Positions 46,101 through 54,500 of a DNA stretch of 54,500 bases are shown here, piece by piece. A program made the translations under genes and the position numbers. Every line of letters starts with the position of its first letter. The first letter of the stretch is position 1. Origin of the DNA: Cristatella mucedo (Eukaryota; Bryozoa; Phylactolaemata; Cristatellidae). The stretch is from NCBI GenBank assembly GCA_009760855.2, contig WPIO01000011.1:4766501-4821000 (forward strand), given 5' to 3'. The notes beneath the pieces are model-generated. The model worked only from the letters and a program-made list of their open reading frames with translations, was not told where the DNA came from and did no database searches.

Positions 46101-49100
46101 AATGTTCTGCTCACCCCAATACGGACTGTATGATTCTGTTAGAGCCATAATAATACTACTCTCGTAACTCCATCTCTGCTAAAGTTTCGGCGCTCGGCCG
46201 GAGTTTTTAGCTGCTGCTGCTACGGTAGACATTAAGAAGACAAAGAATATTGAACTAAAAACACGGCAAACGATACCAGTGAGGCATCGTTCGCAAGTTT
46301 TGGGAGTCCTCCCTCCAAAACATCGTCTGCTGAGTCACATAAAATCTCAATTCTCCATGCCAATGCCTTGTGTTGAAGCATGTTTGGGTGCTGACGAGAC
46401 CTTGCTTGACCGTGCACGCTCGTGGTCGTATCGCACTCATTCATGAAGTAATCTTTCGTTAATATTCCGCTTCTTAACAAGATTTTGGAAATAAGCTGTA
46501 GTCAATCGAACCAAGTTTAGTTAACTAGAGGAATTTCTGGTGTCAAACTAATCGCCGTAGTGCCACAGTTACTAAGCACAGCCTGCATTCTTCCTTGACC
46601 GGACTGTTGGAATTTCAATAACCTCTTCTCAGGTTCTCTCATGATAACTGCATCTCGTTTCACTGACTCAATAGCGACAAAACTCCAAAGTAACCTCAGT
46701 GACCGCGTCGACTGCGCATCTCCGGAATCAATTTCAGGTTTATGGGCTGACATGACATCGCGATGAATCGCGAGAAAACTTTCTTGTTTTGCCAACCGCT
46801 TGCTGTGGGCTGATAAAAACACCAAACAGCAGAACCCAATAGGCGAGGCGACATTGCATTGTGAATGTTAAGCTTAAGAATATTTTGAAAACATAAATAA
46901 CATTTAAGATAGATCATTAAATGCATAAAATAATGTAATATCTAATTAGTAAGTACGAGTGTATCAATTATTAAATTAGTAATTTGATTTTAGGACAATT
47001 ATTCATGCGAGCCAGGTGACATTTCTGAAAAAGATAATTGAACGAAAAAATTACAAATAGTGAGTTTTCATGTTTTTTGTCGGCCATTCAATGAACAAAA
47101 ATGTTAGAAAAGCCTGCTGAAGCTTAAAAATTATTCTCTAATTGGAGTTAAACTTTTTTTTATTCGAAATGATTTAACCGGCATAGATCCTATTTCCCGG
47201 CTTGTTTTATTGGCAGCTTGGCATTACAGTTGAAGATGGGCAACCAGGTAATTCCACCACGTGTTTCTAGCTCGCCAGAAATAAAAGAGTAATTAGCTTT
47301 CAACCAGAGCCTATTTCGTTATTTAAATTTTTATAAAGATTAACTAATTCAACAGCCTCATTCATTGACCTGCAGAAAAGCCTTGTCAACTGTCACCACG
47401 ATTTCAGCAAGCAATAAAGAATAGCCGGTTGTATATCTCGAATGTACAACCGGTTTGGCGAAGTGCGAGCGCATTAGCCTTAAGCTAAGATCTGGAGCAT
47501 GACACGTCAAATGCTGAATATACAATCCTTAATTATCCTGTGAATCTTCAGGAACTGGGCCACGAGCGTTTATTTCGAGGTGAAGTGGCGCCATTATATT
47601 GCTCTGGGTAAAGCAAGAGAAAAGGCCTAAAATAGGTTGGCGAGAACCAAAAATTTAGGCTTTTTCATGATCGTTATTATGATCGTTATTATCATGTTCG
47701 TTATTATTCATGATCGTTTATTCATGGTTGTTCTCCGTATTTAGGCTTTTTCATGTTCGTTTTCTCAAGATAGCAGGATTCTATCCGCAGTGAAGTGCTG
47801 TTTTTAAAGTTTGTTTAAGTACGCGTCTAAACAAACAAAATTGATTAACTGAGACTAAATTTCAAGAAATCGTGAATTATCCTAAGGCTATCAAGATTCA
47901 AGTCACGACATGAAAACTTTAAAAAGAAAGTTTGAATAAATACACTTATGATGAAGCATTTAGTTATGACTTGCATATCGTACTTTATGTGCTTATGTTG
48001 ACTTACACTTTGCCCATCATTAGAAACCATATCTGCATGTGAATTTCCTATCTAACACTGTTATAGTGGATAAAAATGTGAATATTAACACTGATCGTTT
48101 GGCCAAGCTTTTCTCCAGCATCTATAAAGTGTGTAGAAAGAGATTAAATTGACTGAGAGCGAAACATGTCTATTATTATTCCAATAGCTACAAAGCATGG
48201 TGCTAACGTAATTTAAATAACTTGATATTACCCGTACGTGGACGGGGTAGATAATAATAAAAGTAGCTAAAATAAGTCATTCGTATAGCATACCGAGAGA
48301 TTCTTAGTTACTTTGCAAGCACTTTAATACGCTGAAACGGAAGGATAACATTTAAGCTTAAAGAAACCAAAATGGGTACTTCAGAAGCAACCCCAAAACA
48401 TTTTGTTCTGGAAGAATGCTCGTTTGGTCCTCTCCGACATGATCAGCGCCTGCATTCGTACGTGCTGTCCTACCCTTTCTATTGATTAGCTTTCAAAGTC
48501 ACACGGACTTCCTGCCGTGCAATCTGAACACCATATGCCTCAGGGAAAGCTTACCGTCGAAAGACGACTGCTCATTATGCTGCTTCATCTCCTTCATCTG
48601 GATGAGATACGCATCGATAAAATCGCGAGGACTGTCGGGATTCAACGTCTCCTTATGCTGCTGAATAGCATTCAGAAAATATTCCATGTTAGCACTCACA
48701 TCTTTGACATACTTATGATAGCCAAAAAAGTCTCCTGGTAAGAATTTAAGCAGCGTTGAGTCAACGATAGTCATTTTCCTCAAGAATTTGTTCTGATTCA
48801 ACACATTATTCAGAAGTGATGCGAAAACAGGATCATCGTACTCAAATCGGGAGCCGAAAACCATGTTGCAAATGACATTCGAAATCGCTTGATGCATACG
48901 GCTGTCGATTTTAACAGGACGTCCGTCCAGCTTCTCCAGTTGCTTGAGGAACGATCCAACCTCCTCCATGATCCTGACCTCCATGTCCACATTGCCCATG
49001 CCCTGCTCTCGTAGTACGGTAAGAGCAAACTTTCGCTGCTCCTTCCAGTGAGGCGATGCAATTATTCCCTTATCTACAAGAGTGGTTTGCATCGGAGCTA

Positions 49101-52100
49101 TTTCTGAACGCCACAATCCCCACAATTAGCATGCATGCCACCATAAAAATCGCAATTCTAAATCAAGCATCAAGCAGACAAGCACTCACTGAAATGTAGC
49201 AGCAGTCACTGAGTTCAGCTGGGCCACGTGAAGGCATGGAATCTAATCTGAGCTCTACGAAGTTCCAGCACCCATAGGGACAGTATTTTGATACCTTATT
49301 AGATCTGATAATGCACGAGAAGTGTTAATGAATGAATTAAGGTAATAGCAAATTGCAGCTAGATATTTGTATAACAATATTTATTGTAGGAGATACAAGT
49401 TTCAGCTCGTTCTGCTAGGTGCTTTAGGATTTGGCCACGTGAACTCTCGACTGGGAACTGGTTGCTATTGAGACTTAAGCAAGTCATATACTTGCTACAT
49501 TATGAGTATTTGTCGCGTTTCGTATCAGGCCTCTAAACATTTGTGATGCTAATCTAGTGCACTTATTGTTACAATCACCATTCAAAAGTTCCTGACTCAT
49601 AAAAGTTATTAGTTTTTCCGATTGCCTGACAATCGCTGTGTGAGAGCAACTTTATCGACCTTTGTTTTATCTACTTGTCTGAAACTAACGAACCTTAGCA
49701 ATTTAGGCAGGTAAAGTTTTGCGCAATATATGCACAAAAGTAAACATTAAAAACAGAATCAATTTGACGAGAATGCTAAAAACACTTAATATCCATCCAA
49801 GCCAGATTTATATTTGTGCCAGTTCTCAAAGTCCCGAACGCGTTTGTAAACGGCGACCACCCTACAGTTTTTATATATTCTTTTGAGTTTAAGCACGGAA
49901 GATCACAGAGTATTTTGCCAAGTAACGCTTATTCAACTTTCTTTGGTAAGCAAATAGTAAAACGATTAATTTGATTAATGGCAGCACCAGGAATCTTCCA
50001 GCATATTTCTGTAGATTTGTTTAAACAGTTGCTTTTCCATGCTTTGGTTTTTAGTAGATCACAACAAATAATTGAAATTGACTGGGATTACTCGCATTCC
50101 AGCCGGTGCAAGATTGGCGTATGGACGAGTAGCTCACATGGCTTCAAAAATAAATAGTAAGAATGTTTTTCGTGGTTTCATTGTGATGTCTTCGCCAACT
50201 AATTCGTAGATTACATCGGATGGTTTAAAGGGCTGATAAAAAACTTTCTTCGTACAAAAAGAAAATAAAGATTTGTTTTAATTGCTTGATAGAAAAACTA
50301 AATTTGTATCATGGACTATGCAGCGTGAGTTGAGAACACGAATTAGCACACAGGTTTATTAAAAGCAGGCATTCAATAATAGATAGAGCATGCGAAAGGG
50401 CATCAAGGTTAGACAAGAATGAAAAAGGACGTAAGAGGTCAACTCCGTAGCCAACGAACGGGTACTGAAAGATTGCATGATTAACAAAATGTGATAAATC
50501 AAGCAGAGGTTAGTAGCAAACTATGCACCAACAAAACGGTAACTCTGTGGTGCAGAGATAATGCGAAATTGTTCGTGAATTTTGAAGATTCAAAAACGAA
50601 GCAAATCGTGATGGAATTCTGAAGCGAGTTTAAACGAAAATATAATTTATGAATCAGCCGGATTACATAGGGATGCGTTCTCAATGCACTCCAAAATATA
50701 CAGACCTTCTTTAGGGGCTTGTCTCAGTTATCGCTACGAGGGATTGCACGGCGGTAAGCTTTATTTGTGCATAAGTAGTAGGAGAATACACACTGTCGGA
50801 GTATACGGTGTACGATATACAAGTCTAAAGCATTTCGCATTTTATCTCTAGCACTGTGTAGCCTATCGCCAACTCGGAAGGCTTTGTAGACGAGTCTATG
50901 ATTGACTTTATTGCAAGCGATTGATATGGGCACGTTCGTGTTTTAGTTAAAGGTTCATAGTTTATGGGTTTGGTTATGGGTTATTCGTTCAATGCATCGC
51001 ATTTACTGTCAAAGATTTTCTGCTCAGCAGCGCATCGGGAAATTCAGGGTTCTATGTCTTTACAGACAAACTGTTATTCTGGTTTATAGTTTTTGATTAA
51101 TTTAGGGAAACCGCTTTCACGTCTGCCTACTTTAAGCTACATAACATGGCCAAAGTCAGGGCTCGCTCAGACAGGGATGGTACATCTGAATTGGTCATTA
51201 CCAAAATTAGGCCTCGCTTAGACAGGGATACTGTATCCGAATTTTTCAATGAATTTGTGACATTTCGTCTTGCTTTCTGTAACTCAGTACTTGCTAGCCC
51301 CCCAAAGTTTGCATTCAGGAGCTTACAGTTAGTGCAAAACTCTTCAGCCAGGCTCATCTGACATGACATTCACAAATTCTGCACTACACCACTTCTCTTC
51401 CAACCTCCACAGATCCTTATAATAATAATAATAATAATGCACTTAATAAAGCACCCTCAGATAACTTAATCGCTCTCTAGGCGCTTTACATTTGCTGCAA
51501 AGGGAAATGCAATTGAATGGTGAGTAACATCTTGCTGAATAAACAAACGAAATGAATAACATGGTTAGGGGTGACATACACAGGATCAGCATGCAAATGT
51601 GATTAGTGGCAGCATGCACAGTGTCAGCACTCATAAGCACACAAAGGACGAATCACAGGGACCCACTAAATGCTGTCTTAAATAGGTGTTTTTAAGTTCT
51701 TTTTAAATCTGGTCAGGTCAAGGGATGTTCTGATACAAGTCGGGAGGCAGTTCCAGGCTTTGGGAGCATACGAACTAAATTCACGGTCTCCAAAGGATTT
51801 AAGGTTTGTAAGAGGTAATTGTAGACTGTTGGATTCCAAAAAGTGGGTGGTACGACGCTTGGCCTAATAGGGGAGTATATCTGAGAGATAAGCTGGATCC
51901 GAAGAATGAAGTTACCTAAAAGTAAGCGACAAAACCTTAAAGTCAATCCGTTGCTTTACTGGTAGCCAATGCAGGTCGGCGAAAACTGTTGTAATGTGGC
52001 AACTGCAATGCTCACGACAGACAAGCCTAGTGGCAGAGTTTTGCATCAGCTGCAATTGCCTGCACATGCTGGTAGGCCAGTAAGCAGTGAATTTCAGAAG

Positions 52101-53432
52101 TCGAGATGAGATTTCACGAATGTATGGACCAACTTGGATGTGGTATCCTTATCTAAACAAGCCCGAATTTTAGCAATGTTATGAAGTTGGAAATAGGCAG
52201 ATTTGACTGTGGAGCTGATCTGGTCGTCTAACGAGAGGTCGATTTGGAATATGACACCTAGATTTCGAGCTGATTCAACAGGAGATATGCTGGCAGAGCC
52301 AATTTTGAGCGTCAGCCTTTCCAATCTCGGAATCACACTGGGTTTGCCCACAACTAGTAAGTTAGTTTTATCATCGTTTATTTTTAGAAAATTTGCTGCC
52401 ACCCATGTGTGGATGTCATCAATACATGCAACAAGTGAGTTGAGAGAATTTGAGGTGCTCGGAGGCTGGGAGGGATCAAAGCCAAGGTACAACTTACCAA
52501 GCAGCACATCGACTTCACAGCTCTGTCGCAAACTTTCAGGTCCCTTTATTCTTTGGCTCCAGCCTGTTTATCAGACCTACTCCCCTACTTGATGAATAAG
52601 TGTTTAACCCACTGTTCTTACTGCCAGCCTGAACCAGCGCTGCTAAATGTGTACTCGGTGGAAAAAGGTGGCTGCTGAGTAGGGTTCATTGGTGTGATTT
52701 CGAGGAGTGCGGTAATAAAACTGACTTGGGCGCACAGAGACGATGTTGCTAGCAAATCAAGTTCCATTAAGTAGCCACGTCAAGTGAGGCTGACCGCTGT
52801 GTTATATCTACTCCACGCAGTAGTCCAGAAACTAGGGGATATCCCCTTCTGCTACGTCATCCTTAGCGTAAGAAGAAACGACAGCCTTAACGTATAAGGG
52901 GCGTGAAATTATAGCTTGACAAAAAATTCCAAACCCGTGGATTTTATAACGAATTATACAGGCATGATTTACGGCATTTTGTTCTTGTGATGACATTGGT
53001 CGAAGAAACAAATAGCAATTCAAACATTACTAAGAATGATGCGATTATTTGGCCGGAGACGTCAAAACATTGGACGTATGTACAACTTTTCTTACCGGAG
53101 TAGGCAGGCGTCAGCACGCCAGAGCCCGAAGGCCTGGAACTGCATAAATCAGCTTGGCGAACGAAGGCGTCGTGTATAACGTCGTAGTCGGTCATGAAAA
53201 CTCGTGGGTTGCTACCATTGAATAAGGCATAAACCGGATGGAACTGCTGCTTCCAAACTTTGAGGTATTTCAGCATGTCTTCGAAGTCAATCAGACTGAA
53301 TCTCAGCGAGGTGAACCACGACGGTCCCCTGGGGTATTTGTGCTTCAAGAATCCAACCGCCACAGCCAATCCTGTGATAGCTAAAGCTGCGGCCGATAGT
53401 AACAACAGTATGGTCCACTCCAAAAGCCACAT
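39982..53432 (-). CDS. Cytochrome P450 gene 2 (CYP2 clan), five coding exons
   Basis: Tandem paralogue of gene 1 and likewise a predicted ER-anchored monooxygenase of 503 residues. Exons (minus): 53432-53096, 49103-48555, 45675-45532, 45398-45105, 40169-39982; sizes and phase 1 introns are identical to gene 1; stop TAG at 39984-39982. Anchor, PRGP, WKEQR, AGTDTT, EVLR, PQRF (with the usual Asp before it) and heme loop PFGIGRRACPG are intact. It differs from gene 1 at about 50 residues, clustered at the exon 1/2 junction ([10 protein letters not shown] against [10 protein letters not shown]) and the F-G region (TIVDSTL against STINATP). These are substrate-recognition regions 1 and 2/3 in P450s, so different substrates are plausible. 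It is larger than gene 1 because intron 4 is 4.9 kb. A GTG in frame upstream (53480) is not a likely start. Confidence 0.93.
42170..44240 (+). mobile_element. Old LINE family A relic in intron 4
   Basis: Heavily decayed RT and 3' end: ATGTCCTCGGACCCCTCAAAA with GTGCAAGACCAAGTGGATTT (PAPFKKA...LDQENL region) near 42540-42610, TCGGCATTGCTTCGGG near 42756, ACTCTCCCTCTAGCAGATGT near 43050, TCGTCTCGATTTCTGTAAC near 43490 and the 3' block with ATTATTATTATT near 43985 and a final tail at 44211-44240. There are two tail-like ATT runs, so two copies may be joined. Only the last bases remain in gene 1 (11140-11166). Confidence 0.7.
44290..44840. repeat. Dispersed GC-rich repeat C in intron 4, copy 2
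   Basis: It aligns with 11220-11780 in gene 1 (GGTTAACGGCTGCTGCCCCT identical). The core 44560-44770 also matches 37925-38115. Confidence 0.7.
45099..45107 (-). other. GC 5' splice site of P450 gene 2 intron 4
   Basis: ATAG/GCAAGT, same as in gene 1. Only this junction joins PFGI to GRRAC in frame. Confidence 0.88.
45105..45398 (-). CDS. P450 gene 2 exon 4
   Basis: 294 nt; [28 protein letters not shown] and PFGI. Differs from gene 1 by about nine residues, seven of them around [15 protein letters not shown]. Acceptor GATTGCAG. Confidence 0.92.
45532..45675 (-). CDS. P450 gene 2 exon 3 (I-helix)
   Basis: 144 nt read by eye: [20 protein letters not shown] and [16 protein letters not shown]. 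Four conservative changes from gene 1. Acceptor GGTTAAG, donor G/GTAAGTT. Confidence 0.91.
47651..47765. repeat. Local minisatellite in intron 2 of gene 2
   Basis: Repeated TTTAGGCTTTTTCATG and TGATCGTTATTA-type units (TTTAGGCTTTTTCATG occurs twice, with five GTTATTA/GTTTATT-like units between). Gene 1 has a single TTTAGGCTATTTGATG here (14577-14592). Confidence 0.75.
47970..48185 (+). mobile_element. Old LINE family A 3'-end relic in intron 2 of gene 2
   Basis: Counterpart of 14820-15045 (TATCTGCATGTGAATTTCC; TATAAAGTGTGTAGAAAGAG close to the family block), ending ATTATTATT at 48172-48180. Shared by both units. Confidence 0.65.
48555..49103 (-). CDS. P450 gene 2 exon 2
   Basis: 549 nt from acceptor GCGTTCAG to donor [74 protein letters not shown] and [11 protein letters not shown]. 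About 20 changes from gene 1, six of them in the seven-residue STINATP/TIVDSTL stretch. Confidence 0.92.
50645..51005. other. Unusually conserved block in intron 1 (gene 2 copy)
   Basis: Partner of 17525-17890, about 95 % identical by eye. A minus-strand frame (50724-50933) is open here but not in the same form in gene 1, which argues against coding. Confidence 0.6.
51125..51420 (+). mobile_element. LINE family A relic, left part (shared with gene 1)
   Basis: Counterpart of 18005-18298 with the same internally duplicated segment (IRPRLDRDT after [11 protein letters not shown]). The rest of the relic continues after the younger insertion at about 52498-52615. Confidence 0.68.
51421..52494 (-). 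mobile_element. Young LINE family A insertion in gene 2 intron 1
   Basis: 1.07 kb, 5'-truncated at the RT palm ([18 protein letters not shown]), with [38 protein letters not shown] and the 3' UTR, ending in (AAT)n on the plus strand at 51421. The empty site in gene 1 reads TTCTTATCAAGCAGC; here CTTAT (51416-51420) and CTTAC (52493-52497) flank the insert, a 5-bp duplication with one change. It splits an older family A relic of opposite orientation. Confidence 0.88.
53096..53432 (-). CDS. P450 gene 2 exon 1 (signal anchor)
   Basis: 337 nt; ATG at 53432-53430, anchor [20 protein letters not shown] identical to gene 1, PRGPSWF hinge, donor TCCG/GTAAGA. About a dozen changes from gene 1, half of them in the last ten residues. 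Confidence 0.92.
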
Positions 53433-54050
53433 TTTTTTCAGCCAGTATAATCTCAAAATATCACCTGCAAATTGTGTCACGTAAAATGCAGATTATTAGT
53501 AAGTGCCCAAAGACATTGAACACATTTTAGGATTGATTCTTCAGAATCTTCGTCTGTTAATTAATATTAACCGGAGCAATTATCATCACTTCACCCATGC
53601 TTCAACCAGCCCAAGCCCTATCTTCCTGTTAGCCAAAGCCATACCCTGGGCCAGGCAGAAGTTACCTCCCCTGATGCATTTCGTGACTACGGTGCACTTA
53701 TAAGTACAGCTTTGTGAGTGCTATTACTCTCCAATAACGAGGGTAGTCTACCTATAGAAATAAGCCTGCAAAGAAACGTGCGAGCTCCTTCGTCGATTAC
53801 TGAGACCTAAGTCTAAGGAACTCATCTGAGGAACGAAATTCAACCAAACGCTTTGGCAGTCGGGGCTCCACCGCCATTAGGTCCCACCACAACGACCTAG
53901 ATTGCGGCAGCACCTAACCCGAGGCTGCTGAGAGAAATTGTCGCCATAACTGTTCTGCTTCGCACGAGAGATCAGTTTGTCAGTGATGCTGATAAACTTG
54001 GCATGGAGGTCGCTATTCCTGAAGCAAGTGACTGCAGCTCTGGGGAGAGG
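53433..54050 (-). promoter_or_regulatory. 5' UTR region of P450 gene 2
   Basis: It aligns with 20127-20745. The acceptor-like TTTGCAG (53470-53464) is kept, but the candidate leader donor reads CAGTTATGG instead of CAGGTATGG (near 53950). If a leader intron exists, gene 2 must use another donor or retain it. Confidence 0.38.
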
Positions 54051-54062
54051 CCTATTTATCAG
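54026..54062 (-). promoter_or_regulatory. Candidate core promoter of P450 gene 2
   Basis: GCTGATAAATAGGCC (minus) with an initiator-like TCACTT 29 bases downstream (A at 54029). Counterpart of 20722-20756. Confidence 0.5.
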
Positions 54063-54395
54063 CCGAGTGGCCCTTTTTGTTGGCCGACCGGCTCACGTGA
54101 CTTGGTTAACGACAAAGCCTACCGGATCAACAACTAGGTCACTGCAGTTGCTTAGCTGTAGAGCTGACAGGGTCACCAACTAGGTCGTCGTCTGGTCGAC
54201 ATCGGCCACGACGGGGCCTGTCCGTCTGGCAATGAGTGGAAGTGCTTGTGGAATTTTCGATAAGGTGTAGGCAAATGGCTACGCTCATACTGGAACTTTG
54301 TAGAGACACTTTATTGGCGACAGAAATACCGGAATCGCTTAAATGTCGATGACACCTTAGGTTAGTAATTACAATGCGATGTGTCTGGCACACGA

Positions 54396-54500
54396 TGATT
54401 ACTGCATGTTAAAGCTGACGTGTCACTCTAATGAATATTTCCGTACACGATGATTACTAAACGTTAAAGATGACACGTTCATCAAAAGAATATTTCCTAA
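54396..54500. repeat. 54-bp direct tandem repeat at right edge
   Basis: Two imperfect copies, ACACGATGATTACTGCATGT... and ACACGATGATTACTAAACGT..., each ending GAATATTTCC. Unit 1 has one copy (21066-21120). The window ends inside the second or later copy. Confidence 0.75.

Larger units (their letters stand above)
45676..48554 (-). other. P450 gene 2 intron 2
   Basis: 2.9 kb, AT-rich, aligned with intron 2 of gene 1. It contains a private minisatellite expansion (47651-47765) and the shared old LINE A relic (47970-48185). Shared ORF-like stretches (46232-46480, 46517-46825) lack domains and differ in frame from their gene 1 counterparts. Confidence 0.75.
49104..53095 (-). other. P450 gene 2 intron 1
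   Basis: 4.0 kb. It aligns with gene 1 intron 1, including the highly conserved block (50645-51005) and the start of the LINE A relic. It is interrupted by a private LINE A insertion (51421-52494) and lacks about 900 bp present in gene 1 (about 18410-19315). Confidence 0.75.

Noticed and set aside
53432-53480. Upstream in-frame start for P450 gene 2 (MTQFAGDILRLYWLKK before MWLLEW)
   Set aside because: The first codon is GTG, and the stretch is interrupted by a stop in gene 1 (GTGAGA region differs) and lies before the membrane anchor. It fits 5' UTR.

Overview
The window is animal nuclear DNA. Genes are split by long introns, there are CYP2-clan cytochrome P450 exons, several non-LTR retrotransposon families, one Ty3/gypsy LTR element, a tRNA-derived SINE and many (AT)n, (GT)n and (ATT)n microsatellites. 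An invertebrate bilaterian is the best guess. I cannot fix the phylum from the sequence alone. There are no rRNA genes, functional tRNA genes, CRISPR arrays or prokaryotic operons.

The only host genes I can support are two cytochrome P450 genes on the minus strand. They are direct tandem duplicates: gene 1 at 10449-20126 and gene 2 at 39982-53432. Each has five coding exons of identical size (337, 549, 144, 294 and 188 nt). All four introns are in phase 1. Each gene encodes an apparently intact protein of 503 residues with membrane anchor, C-helix WxxxR, I-helix AGTDTT, ExxR, PxRF and the heme loop with its cysteine. They differ at about 50 residues (about 90 % identity by eye). Intron 4 of both genes begins with a GC donor (AG/GCAAGT). 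The duplicated block runs from about 8.08 to 21.12 kb (unit 1) and from about 38.69 kb to the right end of the window (unit 2). It includes introns, a TATA-like promoter and flanks.

Left flank, 1-8083: the 3' end of a LINE (family A); then an R2-like LINE relic on the minus strand, split by a gypsy element (2078-6342) whose gag-protease part is inverted; then a tRNA-derived SINE; then further LINE scraps, and a perfect 29-bp inverted repeat at the edge of the P450 duplication.

Spacer, 21.12-38.69 kb: LINE family B on the minus strand, split by a family A copy which itself carries a piece of family B; a weak MULE-like transposase relic; the most complete family A element (29843-33430, minus, with a SINE inside and a GC-rich 5' region); an older family A relic; and family A 3' tails.

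The two P450 units differ mainly through transposon events that can be ordered. Some relics are shared and so older than the duplication. Unit 1 has a private 51-bp LINE tail insertion and a 3.6-kb deletion scar. Unit 2 has a private 1.07-kb LINE insertion, an expanded minisatellite and a roughly 205-bp pure AT run. Family names A to D are labels for this report only.
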